Assembly: GCF_002101785.1 (NCBI RefSeq)
Contig: NZ_LQPJ01000052.1
Coordinates: forward strand, 1-57,963
Source: Mycobacterium palustre
GTDB taxonomy: Bacteria; Actinomycetota; Actinomycetes; Mycobacteriales; Mycobacteriaceae
DNA length: 57,963 bases
Direction: 5' to 3'
Positions within the stretch are counted from its first letter, which is position 1. Every line of letters starts with the position of its first letter. A model generated the notes under the pieces. The model was not told the DNA's origin, searched no databases, and was given only the letters and a program-made list of their open reading frames with translations. This document shows, one piece after another, positions 30,719 to 39,263 of this stretch. A program made the translations under genes and the position numbers.

Positions 30719-30742
30719 GAGAGTAATTATGTACTAGGACAA
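30709..30742. promoter_or_regulatory. direct repeats in the mocR-PPOX divergent promoter
   Basis: GTACTGACACGA begins at 30709 and GTACTAGGACAA at 30731; 9 of 12 bases agree and the start points are 22 bp (two turns) apart. MocR regulators typically bind spaced direct repeats in the divergent promoter of their target. The first copy covers the GTG start of the regulator gene itself, so self-repression is likely. GGGAGG at 30748-30753 serves the TTG start of the rightward gene. Confidence 0.5.
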
Positions 30743-30759
30743 TAGCGGGAGGCAATCCG

Positions 30760-31404
30760 TTGAGCTACCGGCCCACGCCCCGCACCACGCCAACCCGCTA
30801 CCGGGACCGCGCGCGATACGACCGCCAGACCGTCCACCGGATCCTGGACGAGGCGCTGATCTGCCACCTGGGCTACCTGAACGCCGGCGACCCCGTGGTG
30901 CTGCCGACGACGCACGCCCGCCTCGGCGAGACGCTCTACCTACACGGCTCGACGGGCGGGGGGCCGATGCTGGCGGCCCGATCCGCGCCGGACGGCCTGC
31001 CCGTCTGCGTCACCGCCACCCTCGTCGACGGACTGGTGCTGGCCCGCGCCGCCATGCACCACTCGGTCAACTTCCGCTCGGTGGTGGTGCGGGGCGACGC
31101 GCGCGTCGTCGACGATCCGGCCGAGAAGCGGCGCGCCCTGGCCGCCCTGCTGGACCACGTCCGGCCCGGCCGGGCGGCGGACTGCCGGGCCCCGGACCCG
31201 CGTGAGCTCGCCGCGACCGGGGTGCTCGCACTGGACCTCGCCGAGGTGTCGGCCAAGGCGCGTTCGGGCGGCCCAGCCGACGACCCGGAGGACACCGCGC
31301 TGCCGCACTGGGCCGGCGTGGTGCCGCTGAGCCTGACGGCCGGAGCGCCGCTGCCGGCCGACGACCTGGACCCGGCTATCCCGCTGCCGGCATACCTGCG
31401 CTAG
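30760..31404 (+). CDS. FMN-binding split-barrel protein (PNPOx-like / Nim-like)
   Basis: A 214-residue protein of the pyridoxamine 5'-phosphate oxidase-like fold, resembling COG3467 flavin-nucleotide-binding proteins. Typical strands are ICHLGYLNAGDPVVLPTTHA, TLYLHGSTGGG and SVVVRGDARVV, ending in a long loop typical of the family. It starts at TTG, with GGGAGG seven bases upstream. The divergent MocR regulator suggests its expression follows a B6 vitamer or amine signal, and it may act on one, but true PNPOx activity is not shown by the sequence. Confidence 0.82.
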   Translation: MSYRPTPRTTPTRYRDRARYDRQTVHRILDEALICHLGYLNAGDPVVLPTTHARLGETLYLHGSTGGGPMLAARSAPDGLPVCVTATLVDGLVLARAAMHHSVNFRSVVVRGDARVVDDPAEKRRALAALLDHVRPGRAADCRAPDPRELAATGVLALDLAEVSAKARSGGPADDPEDTALPHWAGVVPLSLTAGAPLPADDLDPAIPLPAYLR

Positions 31405-31481
31405 CCGCGACCGTGCGCGGTTGCGCGCCGACATGCCGCGAAACGCGTGCAGCTACGCACCCTCGTGCCGAAGGCCGGCAC

Positions 31482-32762
31482 CTACAGCAGGTAGCGGTAT
31501 GCCGGCGAGCCGGGCTCGAGGGCCTCGACGTGCAGCTCGGTGGCCCGCATCCGGGCCAGCAGGCCGTCGAGATCGGCGGCCGACCCCAGCTCGATGCCGA
31601 CCAGCGCCTCGCCGGTCTCCCGGTTGTTGCGCTTGACGTACTCGAACAGGGTGATGTCGTCGTTGGGCCCGAGCACGTCGTCGAGGAACCGGCGCAGCGC
31701 GCCCGGCTCCTGCGGGAAGTCCACCAGGAAATAGTGCTTGAGGCCGAGGTGCACCAGGGAGCGCTCCAGCACCTCGCCGTAGCGCGACACGTCGTTGTTG
31801 CCGCCGGAGATCAGGCACACGACGGTCGAGCCGGGCTCGATGTCGGCCTCCAGCAGGCCGGCCACCGACAGTGCGCCGGCCGGCTCGGCGATGATGCCCT
31901 CGTGCTGGTAGAGGTCGAGCATCGCGGTGCACACGGCGCCCTCGTCGACCGCGGTGATCGACACCATGTCGCCGGCGGCGGCCAGCGCGGCATGGGTCAG
32001 CGTCCCGGCCCGCTGCACCGCGGCGCCGTCGACGAACTGGTCGACGTGGTCGAGCGTCACCGGCTCGCCGGCGGCCAGCGCGGCCATCATCGCCGCGGCG
32101 CCGGCCGGCTCCACGCCCAGCACCGAGGTGCCCGACGTCCGCTCGGCCAGGTAGGTGGTGATGCCGGCGATGCAGCCGCCGCCGCCCACCGGGACCACCA
32201 CCAGGTCGGGCTCCCCGTCGAGCTGGTCCAGCAGCTCGACGGCGATGGTGCCCTGCCCGGCCATGGTGCGCAGGTCGTCGTACGGCGGCACCAGCGTGGC
32301 GCCGGTGCGCTCCACGTCGGCCAGGGCCGCCTCGGCGGCCAGGTCGTAGGTCGACCCGCCCACGATCAGCTCGATGAACTCCCCGCCGTGGTAGCGGATG
32401 CGGTCACGCTTCTGCTTCGGCGTCTTGGCCGGCACGTAGACGCGGCCGCGCACGCCCAGCGTCCGGCACGCGTACGCGAAGCCCTGGGCGTGGTTCCCCG
32501 CCGACGAGCACACGACGCCGGCGGCCAGCTCCTCGTCGGAGAGCTGCACCAGCAGGTTGTAGGCGCCACGCAGCTTGTAGGACCGCACCACCTGCAGGTC
32601 TTCGCGCTTGAGGTACACCTGCGCGCCGGTGATCGCCGACAGCCGATCGCTCAACTGCAGGGGCGTGGGCGTCACCACCGGGGCGATCCGCTGCGCCGCC
32701 GCGTCGATGTCGGCCGCGCACAACGGCGACCTGGCCGGGCTCCTGCTCAGTTCAGCGGACAC
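31482..32762 (-). CDS. ilvA: threonine deaminase (threonine ammonia-lyase)
   Basis: A 426-residue PLP enzyme that converts L-threonine to 2-oxobutanoate, the first step of isoleucine synthesis. The PLP lysine is Lys63 in VRSYKLRGAYN, the SSAGNHAQGFA loop and VPVGGGGCIAGI phosphate loop are present, and the C-terminal ~90 residues (HYFLVDFPQEPGALRRFL onward) form a single regulatory ACT-like domain, the short type found in actinobacteria. GTG start. It lies downstream of a Ddn-like gene on the same strand, with a 48-bp repeat pair in between. Confidence 0.95.
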   Translation of the reverse strand: MSAELSRSPARSPLCAADIDAAAQRIAPVVTPTPLQLSDRLSAITGAQVYLKREDLQVVRSYKLRGAYNLLVQLSDEELAAGVVCSSAGNHAQGFAYACRTLGVRGRVYVPAKTPKQKRDRIRYHGGEFIELIVGGSTYDLAAEAALADVERTGATLVPPYDDLRTMAGQGTIAVELLDQLDGEPDLVVVPVGGGGCIAGITTYLAERTSGTSVLGVEPAGAAAMMAALAAGEPVTLDHVDQFVDGAAVQRAGTLTHAALAAAGDMVSITAVDEGAVCTAMLDLYQHEGIIAEPAGALSVAGLLEADIEPGSTVVCLISGGNNDVSRYGEVLERSLVHLGLKHYFLVDFPQEPGALRRFLDDVLGPNDDITLFEYVKRNNRETGEALVGIELGSAADLDGLLARMRATELHVEALEPGSPAYRYLL

Positions 32763-32815
32763 CGGTCAATGGTCCCATGCCGCCCGGCCGGGTATCAGCC
32801 CGGTGGATCGGTCCG

Positions 32816-32918
32816 ATGGTGGCGACCCGCCGCGCCCGGCTACGCCGCGCTTGCGATCGCCACGAGACCCATGGTGGCGACCCGCCGCGCCCGGCTACGC
32901 CGCGCTTGCGGTCGCCAC
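32816..32918. repeat. two copies of a 48-bp intergenic repeat with inverted ends
   Basis: Copies at 32816-32863 and 32871-32918 differ at one base and are 55 bp apart start to start. Each begins ATGGTGGCGACC and ends (A/G)TCGCCAC; in the second copy the outer nine bases GTGGCGACC and GGTCGCCAC are perfect inverted repeats, and the interior (CGCGCCCGGCTACGCCGCGC) is self-complementary in part. It fills the gap between the Ddn-like gene, whose stop codon it touches, and ilvA. I believe elements like this are dispersed in M. avium-complex genomes, but cannot verify that here. Confidence 0.8.
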
Positions 32919-33355
32919 TAGTCGACCGGGGTCAGCACGAACACCGGGATTTGGCGGTCCGTCTTTTTCTGGTACTCGGCGTAGTCCGGCCAGGCCTCGA
33001 CGGCGCGCTCCCACCAGGTGGCCTTCTCGTCGCCGAACACTTCGCGGGCCTCGTAGTCGCGGGTGACGCTGCCGTCCTGCAGCTCGACCCGCGGGTTCTT
33101 CTTGACGTTGTAGTACCAGACCGGGTGCTTCGGCGCCCCGCCGAGCGAGGCGACGATCGCGTACTCGCCGTCGTGCTCGACGCGCATGAGCGGGGTCTTG
33201 CGGACCTTGCCGGTCTTGGCTCCGATCGTGGTCAGCACGATGATGGGCTTACCGTTCATGTCCGCGGCCTCGGCACCGCCGGATTCGGCGTACTTGTCGG
33301 CTTGTTCGCGGGACCAATCCCAGGGGCTGGGCGCGTATTCACCCGTAAGCGGCAT
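32918..33355 (-). CDS. F420-dependent nitroreductase (Ddn) family protein (Rv1558-like)
   Basis: A 145-residue split-barrel protein of the deazaflavin-dependent nitroreductase family (Ddn, DUF385). Typical parts are [27 protein letters not shown], the [22 protein letters not shown] core and the C-terminal DYQKKT-like [19 protein letters not shown]. Members bind F420 and reduce quinones; Ddn itself activates nitroimidazole drugs. Same position next to ilvA as Rv1558 in M. tuberculosis. The gene ends at the edge of the 48-bp repeat. Confidence 0.92.
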   Translation of the reverse strand: MPLTGEYAPSPWDWSREQADKYAESGGAEAADMNGKPIIVLTTIGAKTGKVRKTPLMRVEHDGEYAIVASLGGAPKHPVWYYNVKKNPRVELQDGSVTRDYEAREVFGDEKATWWERAVEAWPDYAEYQKKTDRQIPVFVLTPVD

Positions 33356-33568
33356 AGCCCAAGCTTAGGCATAGTGCGCGTGGCCCGTGCCGGCTCGGGC
33401 AGGCGTTTTCGGCGGTCCCCGGCCAGTTCTGCTTAATTGGGCCGGGCACAGCGTGGATGTGAGTACCGTCTAACCGGTGTCCCTTCGGCGGGAAAGCTCG
33501 ATTAAAGGGCGGCGGCTCGATGAGGTGCGCGGTCTGTGAGCCCGGTGACCTAGGGCCTAGGACCGACC

Positions 33569-36334
33569 ATGGCGCAGCGAATCGTCAGCCGGCAGGCTGA
33601 AGAGCAAGCCCTCGCCGACTTTTTCGACTCGGCGACCCGCCAGCCGTGTGCACTGGTGATCGAAGGCGACGCGGGTATCGGCAAGACGACACTGTGGCAG
33701 GACACGCTGGCGCGGGCCCGTGACCGTGGCTTTCGCGTACTCACCAGCCGCGCCGCCGCCGCCGAATCCGTGCTGGCCTACACCGCGCTGGCAGATCTGG
33801 TCAGCGATGTCGACGACCCGATATTGGCGGATCTTCCCGCGCCCCAGCAGGCGGCTTTGGATGCCGCACTGTTGCGCCGCCGAGACGGCACGCGCGACAC
33901 CGACGCCAGGGCCGTGGCCGCGGCGTTTGTCACCGTCATCGACCGGCTCGCTGCCGAGGTCCCGGTGCTCGTCGCCATCGACGACCTGCAGTGGCTGGAC
34001 ACCTCCAGCGCCAACGTCGTGTCGTTCGCCGCGCGAAGGCTTCCGGTCGGTGCGGCAATGGTATGGACGGTACGCACCGGGGAGGCGGCCCCTCGGCTGC
34101 AGCTCGCCAGCCCGGATGCCGTGCGCCGAATCCGGTTGCAGCCATTGACGGTTGGCGAGTTGCACCAAGTCCTGACGTTGCGGTTGGGCGGCTCGCCAAC
34201 TCGGCCCGCGTTGCTGCGCCTGCACAGCGTCTCGGGCGGAAATCCGTTCTACGCATTGGAATTGGCCCGCGAAATCGGCACCCGACGCGCGAACACCGAA
34301 TTGGGCTTGCCAGCCAGCCTCAGCGACCTGGTGCGCACCCGGATCGGCCGGGTCGGCACGGGCGCGAAAGACGTGCTGCTGGCGATGTCGTGCGTGCCCG
34401 CTCCGACGGTCCAGCTGGTCGCCCAAGTCACCGGCACCGCACCGGATCGCGTTGTGAAGCTGCTCGATGCGGCCGAAGCGCAGGCCGTGGTGGCCTTCGA
34501 GGGCAACCGAGTTCAATTCACCCATCCGCTACTGGCCCACGGCGTGTACAGCACCGCAGCCCCCGGGCGCCGACGCGCCATGCACCGCCGCCTGGCCGAA
34601 CTCGTCACCGAGCCCGAACTTCGGGCACGCCACCTCGCCCTGTCCGATCCCACCGGCGAGCCGCAAACCCTTGAAGCCCTTGACACGGCCGCGGAAATCG
34701 CGCGCGGCAGAGGGGCGCCGGCCACCGCTAGCGAACTGCTTGAATTGGCAATGCGGCTCGGTGGCGACACACCCGAGCGCCGAATCCGTTGTGCGGCATT
34801 TCATTTCAACGCCGGAAACGCCGCCCAGGCACGCGCCTTGCTCGAGCGAACCATCGAAAAGCCCGCGTCACCTCCGGTGCGGGCGCAGGCGTTGAATCTG
34901 CTCGCCGTGATGAGCCAGGTAGAGGTGAGTTTGCTTGACAGCGCAAACTATTTCGAGCGGGCCCTCGGGGAGGCAGGCGACGACCTCGCATTGCGCGTGC
35001 AGATTCTGGTCGCCTTGGCCTGGGTGCAGGTCCGTATCGGCCGACTCGCTGCGTCCGCGCGCAGCATCGCCGATGCGGTCACGGGCGCCGAGCGGCTCGG
35101 CCACTCGCAACAATTGAGCCAGGCCCTTGGCATGCGCGCCGTGGTGCGCCTGCTGCTCGGCGACGGTTTGGACGAGCGGAACCTGCGGCACGCTTTGGCG
35201 CTCGCCGAGCGCGAAACGGCGATCTCGGTGACGTTGCACCCCACATTCCATAGCGCGATGGTCATGGCCTGGACCGGTCAACTCGATGTTGCCCATGGCC
35301 AGTACGTGGCCATCAGGCAAAGATGCATCGAGCGTGGCGAGGAAAGCGACTTGGTCTTCGTCTCGTTTCACTGCGTTCTCAACGAGATATGGCGCGCGGA
35401 CTTTGGCTACGCCGCCCTGATCGCCGAAGACACCTGCGAACGGGCGCGGCAGTTGGAGGGCGCGCTACAGCTGTCGGCGGCGTTGGCCGCCCGAGGGATC
35501 GTTTCCGCCTACATCGGGCGCGAACCCGACGCCCGCCGCGACGTCAGCGAGGCGATCGGGCCCATCTCCCGCAGCGGCTCCCGACTTCTGACAGCGTCGA
35601 CAGTCGCGACATTGGGTTTTCTCGAGGTCTCGCTCGGCAATTATCCGGCGGCGATCGCCGAGCTCGAACCGCTGCTGGGGATCATCAAGGCGGCGCCGGA
35701 GGCGACGGAGATCTTCGTCGCCGGATTCCTCCCCGATGCCGTCGAGGCGCTGATCGGCGTTGGCCGCGCCGACGAGGCCGAGCCATTGATCGCCGCCCTG
35801 GAGCGCAACGGACGCCGCCTCGATCGCGCCTGGATGCTGGCCGTTGCCCTGCGCGGCCGTGCGATGCAGTTCGCCGCACGCGGCGACCTTGAGGGGGCCA
35901 GCGCCACAGCCGAACTCGCGATGGCCGAACACGAGCGCCTGCCGATGCCCTTCGAGCGGGCCCGAACCCAGCTGTTGCTCGGTCAGCTCCAGCGCCGCCA
36001 ACGCCACCGCGACACCGCCACCGCCACCTTGCGCGAGGCGCAGCAGACCTTCGACCGACTCGGCACTCCCTTGTGGGCCACCCGCGCCGGCGCCGAGCTG
36101 GCCCGCGGCACTTCGGGCAGGCGCCGCACCGGAACGCTCACCCCATCCGAACAGCGCGTCGCCGAACTGGCCGTCTCGGGGATGACCAACCGCGAAATCG
36201 CCGCCGCACTGTTCATCAGTCCCAAAACCGTCGAGGTCAACCTCAGCCGCAGCTACCAAAAACTGGGGGTCCGGTCGCGCGTGGAGCTATACCGCGCAAT
36301 CGATACCACGAACCCCGCATTGCCCAAAGAGTAG
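33569..36334 (+). CDS. large STAND-type ATPase LuxR-family regulator
   Basis: A 921-residue regulator with three parts: an N-terminal AAA/STAND ATPase with Walker A GDAGIGKT (residues 33-40) and Walker B LVAIDDLQWLD, a long helical TPR-like middle (about 380-830), and a C-terminal LuxR helix-turn-helix (TPSEQRVAELAVSGMTNREI, then SPKTVEVNLSRSYQKLGVRS). Such proteins are ATP-dependent activators with unknown ligands. AGGA seven bases before the ATG. No obvious target operon lies alongside: the next genes are a degraded short gene and a lipoprotein on the opposite strand. Confidence 0.93.
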   Translation: MAQRIVSRQAEEQALADFFDSATRQPCALVIEGDAGIGKTTLWQDTLARARDRGFRVLTSRAAAAESVLAYTALADLVSDVDDPILADLPAPQQAALDAALLRRRDGTRDTDARAVAAAFVTVIDRLAAEVPVLVAIDDLQWLDTSSANVVSFAARRLPVGAAMVWTVRTGEAAPRLQLASPDAVRRIRLQPLTVGELHQVLTLRLGGSPTRPALLRLHSVSGGNPFYALELAREIGTRRANTELGLPASLSDLVRTRIGRVGTGAKDVLLAMSCVPAPTVQLVAQVTGTAPDRVVKLLDAAEAQAVVAFEGNRVQFTHPLLAHGVYSTAAPGRRRAMHRRLAELVTEPELRARHLALSDPTGEPQTLEALDTAAEIARGRGAPATASELLELAMRLGGDTPERRIRCAAFHFNAGNAAQARALLERTIEKPASPPVRAQALNLLAVMSQVEVSLLDSANYFERALGEAGDDLALRVQILVALAWVQVRIGRLAASARSIADAVTGAERLGHSQQLSQALGMRAVVRLLLGDGLDERNLRHALALAERETAISVTLHPTFHSAMVMAWTGQLDVAHGQYVAIRQRCIERGEESDLVFVSFHCVLNEIWRADFGYAALIAEDTCERARQLEGALQLSAALAARGIVSAYIGREPDARRDVSEAIGPISRSGSRLLTASTVATLGFLEVSLGNYPAAIAELEPLLGIIKAAPEATEIFVAGFLPDAVEALIGVGRADEAEPLIAALERNGRRLDRAWMLAVALRGRAMQFAARGDLEGASATAELAMAEHERLPMPFERARTQLLLGQLQRRQRHRDTATATLREAQQTFDRLGTPLWATRAGAELARGTSGRRRTGTLTPSEQRVAELAVSGMTNREIAAALFISPKTVEVNLSRSYQKLGVRSRVELYRAIDTTNPALPKE

Positions 36335-36380
36335 GAAATCCCTGATATCGACCGACGGTGCGGCCCGATAGCGTGGGGCG

Positions 36381-36593
36381 ATGGACCGCACCGAAGCGCC
36401 GCTCGAGCGCTTCCTCGTCGAGTGGTACGGCCCTCGAGCGCACGCTCGTTGCATCAGCGAGACCGCCGGACGCCTCATCGACGGTGCCACGTCCGTCGCG
36501 GCGGGCGGCACCCAGATCCGGTTGTTGATGGCGCTGGCGGTGCCCGCCGATGACTACGCGTTCGGCGGCTGGCCCGCGGCCTTCGACTGCTGA
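36381..36593 (+). CDS. short DUF4242-like protein, probably truncated
   Basis: A 70-residue frame, LERFLVEWYGP at the start and LLMALAVPADDYAFG near the end, resembles small mycobacterial proteins of about 90 residues (DUF4242-like) that continue after that point with a conserved C-terminal third. Here the frame runs into GGWPAAFDC and stops; shortly after, another frame reads FADLASMTRCAY and stops, as if the ending had been broken by deletion and frameshift. It lies 46 bp after the LuxR gene. Recognition is weak and the gene may be non-functional. Confidence 0.35.
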   Translation: MDRTEAPLERFLVEWYGPRAHARCISETAGRLIDGATSVAAGGTQIRLLMALAVPADDYAFGGWPAAFDC

Positions 36594-36626
36594 TTTCGCG
36601 GATCTGGCGTCGATGACGCGGTGTGC

Positions 36627-37211
36627 CTATTGAGGCACCTTTGGAGCGATCTTGCGGGCGAGATCCACCGCCGCGGCGTTGGCCTGGGACGGCGAAAGCC
36701 GCAGAACGGCCACCTGCACGGTATTGCTCCTGTTACCGGCGGCGAATTCGACCTGCCCGCCACCCAGATACCGCATGCCGTCGGGCCCGGGGCCGTTCGG
36801 CAAGGGAAAGCCCGAAGGTGGCGCGGGGAGCTTGTTGTCGGCAGCCGTGCCGGGGTTGCTGATCGTCAGCGACACCGATTCCTCGGTAGCCGGATTCGTC
36901 CACGTGCAATCCCCCATCTGGGCGGTCTTACCCGTCGACACGCCGGTCACGGAGACACCGAGCAGCGACGAAATGTCTTGCGGCGCAACCATCGAGCAAG
37001 CGTCGATGCGCGCCGCCCGTTGCGGCGCTGCGCTTTGCGACGCCGCCGGAGCGCCCGCGCCCGTCGCGGGCTCTCCCGACCCGCACCCCGCGACAACGCA
37101 GCACAGCGCCGCGGCGGCGGCGAGCAACGCTGCTGGGCGACATACCGGTGCGGCGACGGGCCGGCCCGCCGCCGTTATCGACGCGATGGGTACGCAAAGT
37201 TGTTGCTGCAC
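36627..37211 (-). CDS. DUF3558-type lipoprotein
   Basis: A 194-residue exported lipoprotein. The hydrophobic signal ends in the lipobox VVAGC with acylated Cys43. The mature part starts with an Ala/Pro-rich linker and has the DUF3558 pattern: DACSMVAPQDISSLLG, then GDCTWTN with a second Cys likely disulfide-bonded to the first, and VEFAAGNRSNTVQVAVLR. Function of the family is unknown; members are surface or periplasmic. The N terminus before the signal helix is long (about 25 residues), so a later start is possible. Confidence 0.82.
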   Translation of the reverse strand: MQQQLCVPIASITAAGRPVAAPVCRPAALLAAAAALCCVVAGCGSGEPATGAGAPAASQSAAPQRAARIDACSMVAPQDISSLLGVSVTGVSTGKTAQMGDCTWTNPATEESVSLTISNPGTAADNKLPAPPSGFPLPNGPGPDGMRYLGGGQVEFAAGNRSNTVQVAVLRLSPSQANAAAVDLARKIAPKVPQ

Positions 37212-37361
37212 AGCGATTCTCCTCGATGCCGCGAATCTCCACTGGCTCCTCGGTCTTGCCGACGACTCGACGCTACGTCCAGTCGGGCCGCGGGGAAATA
37301 AGTGATTCCCCTACAAATTCGCCTCACTCGAGCGCACGCGGCGGCGTCCGCGCCCGGCCGA

Positions 37362-39263
37362 TTACCGGGCCCTGGCCAGCTCCGCGATCGCGTTGACCCG
37401 CCGGATCGCCGTGGCGATCTCGTCGGCGAACTCGCGCCGGCGCCGGGCAATGTCCGGGTCCCCGAAGCCGTCGACCAGCTCACGGTGATGGGCGAGCCGC
37501 AGCGCGGTCTTGAACAGTTCCATCGAGCGCGACTCGGCGTTGGCGATCCGGCGCTGCAGCTCCCACTGCTTGCCCACCTCGAGGCACTCGGTGAGAAAGG
37601 CGTCCTCGTCGAAGGATTCGTCCTCCAGCTCGGCCAGCCGGTCGGCGACGATGTGGTAGGCGTCCAGGAACGGCCGCAGCACCAGGTGCGCCAGCAGCAG
37701 ATCGGCGCGCTCCAGCAGCCGCCGCACGGCGGCCGCGCTGGCGGCCTTGGTGGTGTCCACGGGGTCGTCCGCCGGCCCGATCAGTTGCACCTCGTCGGCG
37801 AGGTCCTTTTCGAACTGCGCGCGGGCGGAGAACAGGAACTCGAACTTCAACAGCTCGCGCAGGCGCAGCGCCTCGTCGCGGACCATGGCCGGCAGCACCG
37901 AGCCGTCGGCGGACGTTTCAGCGATCTCGGCGGCGGCCAGCAGCGCCGTCTCGGCGATGCCCCGGTCGACCAGGATGTGGATCGCGGTGTTGCGGTAGAA
38001 CGCCGCCACCAGGTGCTGGTCGACCCCGGTGCCCCAAACCGGTTCGGTGCCGGCGTCATACACGCTGACCACGCCGGAGGCCACGAGCTGGTGCAGCGTC
38101 CAGCGGATCGTCGAGCGATTGGTCAGGTCCGCGGCGCCGGCCACGCTCCAGTTGCGCGCCGCGATGTAGCACGCCAGCGGCCGCACCGTGGCCAGCACCT
38201 CGTTGAGCGACAACGAGCGGTCGGCGCCCAGCAGCGCCAGGCTCACCACCGCCGTCGGCGTGACCGGGGTGGCGCGGTTGATGCGGTGCTCGACGTCCAG
38301 CGCGATGCGCTCGATCTCGGTCCCGGTTCCCGACTCCTCGGCGCGCAACTCCTCGAGGCGCTTGCGCAGCGGCAGCGGTTCACCGAAGTCGAGATAGGCG
38401 CGGCCGAGCCGCTCGCCCTGCTGGCGCGCCAGCCGGATCAGGAAGCGGAAGTCCTCGGGCCGCTTTGTGGCGCCGTAGGCCTCGGTGGTCATTGCCTCCA
38501 CCTCGTGCAGCTGGTCGTACACGATGGAGGTCGGCACCAAATACACCTCGGGGCCCTCGATTTCGTCGACGGCGTCGGTGATGTAGCGCAGGATGCCGAA
38601 CACCGGAGGCCGCAGCTTGCCCGTCCTGGTCCGCCCGCCTTCGATCGACCAGGCCAGGTTGGCGTGGTTTTGCACCAGCTGCGCGGCGTAGGCGCGCAAC
38701 GCGAACCGGTATACGGGGATGTCCTTCGTCTGGCGCCGGATGAAGATGGTGCCGGTGCGCTTGGCCCAGGCGCCCATCGGAAAGAAGTTCAGGTTCGCGC
38801 CGCCGAAGGTGAGGGTCGGCGAAACCCGGTTGGCCTGAATGACTTCCGGCAGCAGCATGCCGTCCAGGTAGGAGCGGTGCGAAAAGGCAAAGGCCAGCGT
38901 GGCTTTGCGGTCCAGCCTGCGCAGCTGCGCGATTTGGTCCTCGTCGACCAGGATGTCGTAGGCCCGCATCAGCCAGCAGGAAAAGCTGCGCCAGGCCCGG
39001 ACGGCCCGCTCGTCCAGCGACGGGGCCATCTCGCGCAGGTAGCTCACGGCCTCGGCGCGCACGCTGTCGGGGTCGCGGCCGAGCTCGGCGGCCAGCTTCA
39101 TCAGCCGCTCGTCATACCACGGTGTCGCCAGCAGCTGGACCACCTCGGGCCGGTCGGTGGGCAACGGCCCGCTCGATCCGGCGACGAAGCCGGTGCGCTG
39201 CAACAGCTTTCGCACCCCCATGCGACCGATCTCGCGCGCGGTCCCCGCCAGTCCCCCGCTCAC
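37362..39263 (-). CDS. plsB1: glycerol-3-phosphate acyltransferase
   Basis: A 633-residue enzyme that acylates sn-glycerol 3-phosphate, the entry step of phospholipid and triacylglycerol synthesis at the inner membrane. The four acyltransferase blocks are present: HRSYLD (His129, Asp134), GTIFIRR (171-177), EGGRTRTGK (Glu208) and VPTSIVYD (244-250). The GTG start overlaps the fadD11 stop (GTGA), so translation is coupled to the acyl-CoA ligase; an open frame further upstream inside fadD11 is not conserved and was not used. Matches Rv1551 by place and motifs; naming rests on that synteny. Confidence 0.93.
   Translation of the reverse strand: MSGGLAGTAREIGRMGVRKLLQRTGFVAGSSGPLPTDRPEVVQLLATPWYDERLMKLAAELGRDPDSVRAEAVSYLREMAPSLDERAVRAWRSFSCWLMRAYDILVDEDQIAQLRRLDRKATLAFAFSHRSYLDGMLLPEVIQANRVSPTLTFGGANLNFFPMGAWAKRTGTIFIRRQTKDIPVYRFALRAYAAQLVQNHANLAWSIEGGRTRTGKLRPPVFGILRYITDAVDEIEGPEVYLVPTSIVYDQLHEVEAMTTEAYGATKRPEDFRFLIRLARQQGERLGRAYLDFGEPLPLRKRLEELRAEESGTGTEIERIALDVEHRINRATPVTPTAVVSLALLGADRSLSLNEVLATVRPLACYIAARNWSVAGAADLTNRSTIRWTLHQLVASGVVSVYDAGTEPVWGTGVDQHLVAAFYRNTAIHILVDRGIAETALLAAAEIAETSADGSVLPAMVRDEALRLRELLKFEFLFSARAQFEKDLADEVQLIGPADDPVDTTKAASAAAVRRLLERADLLLAHLVLRPFLDAYHIVADRLAELEDESFDEDAFLTECLEVGKQWELQRRIANAESRSMELFKTALRLAHHRELVDGFGDPDIARRRREFADEIATAIRRVNAIAELARAR

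Noticed and set aside
30709..30730. GACACGAG followed by AAT in the mocR gap resembles the reverse complement of the 24-bp element near mmpS.
   Set aside because: Only about eight contiguous bases agree plus a few after a gap; an 8-mer match is expected by chance in 58 kb, and the site is better explained by the MocR direct repeats.
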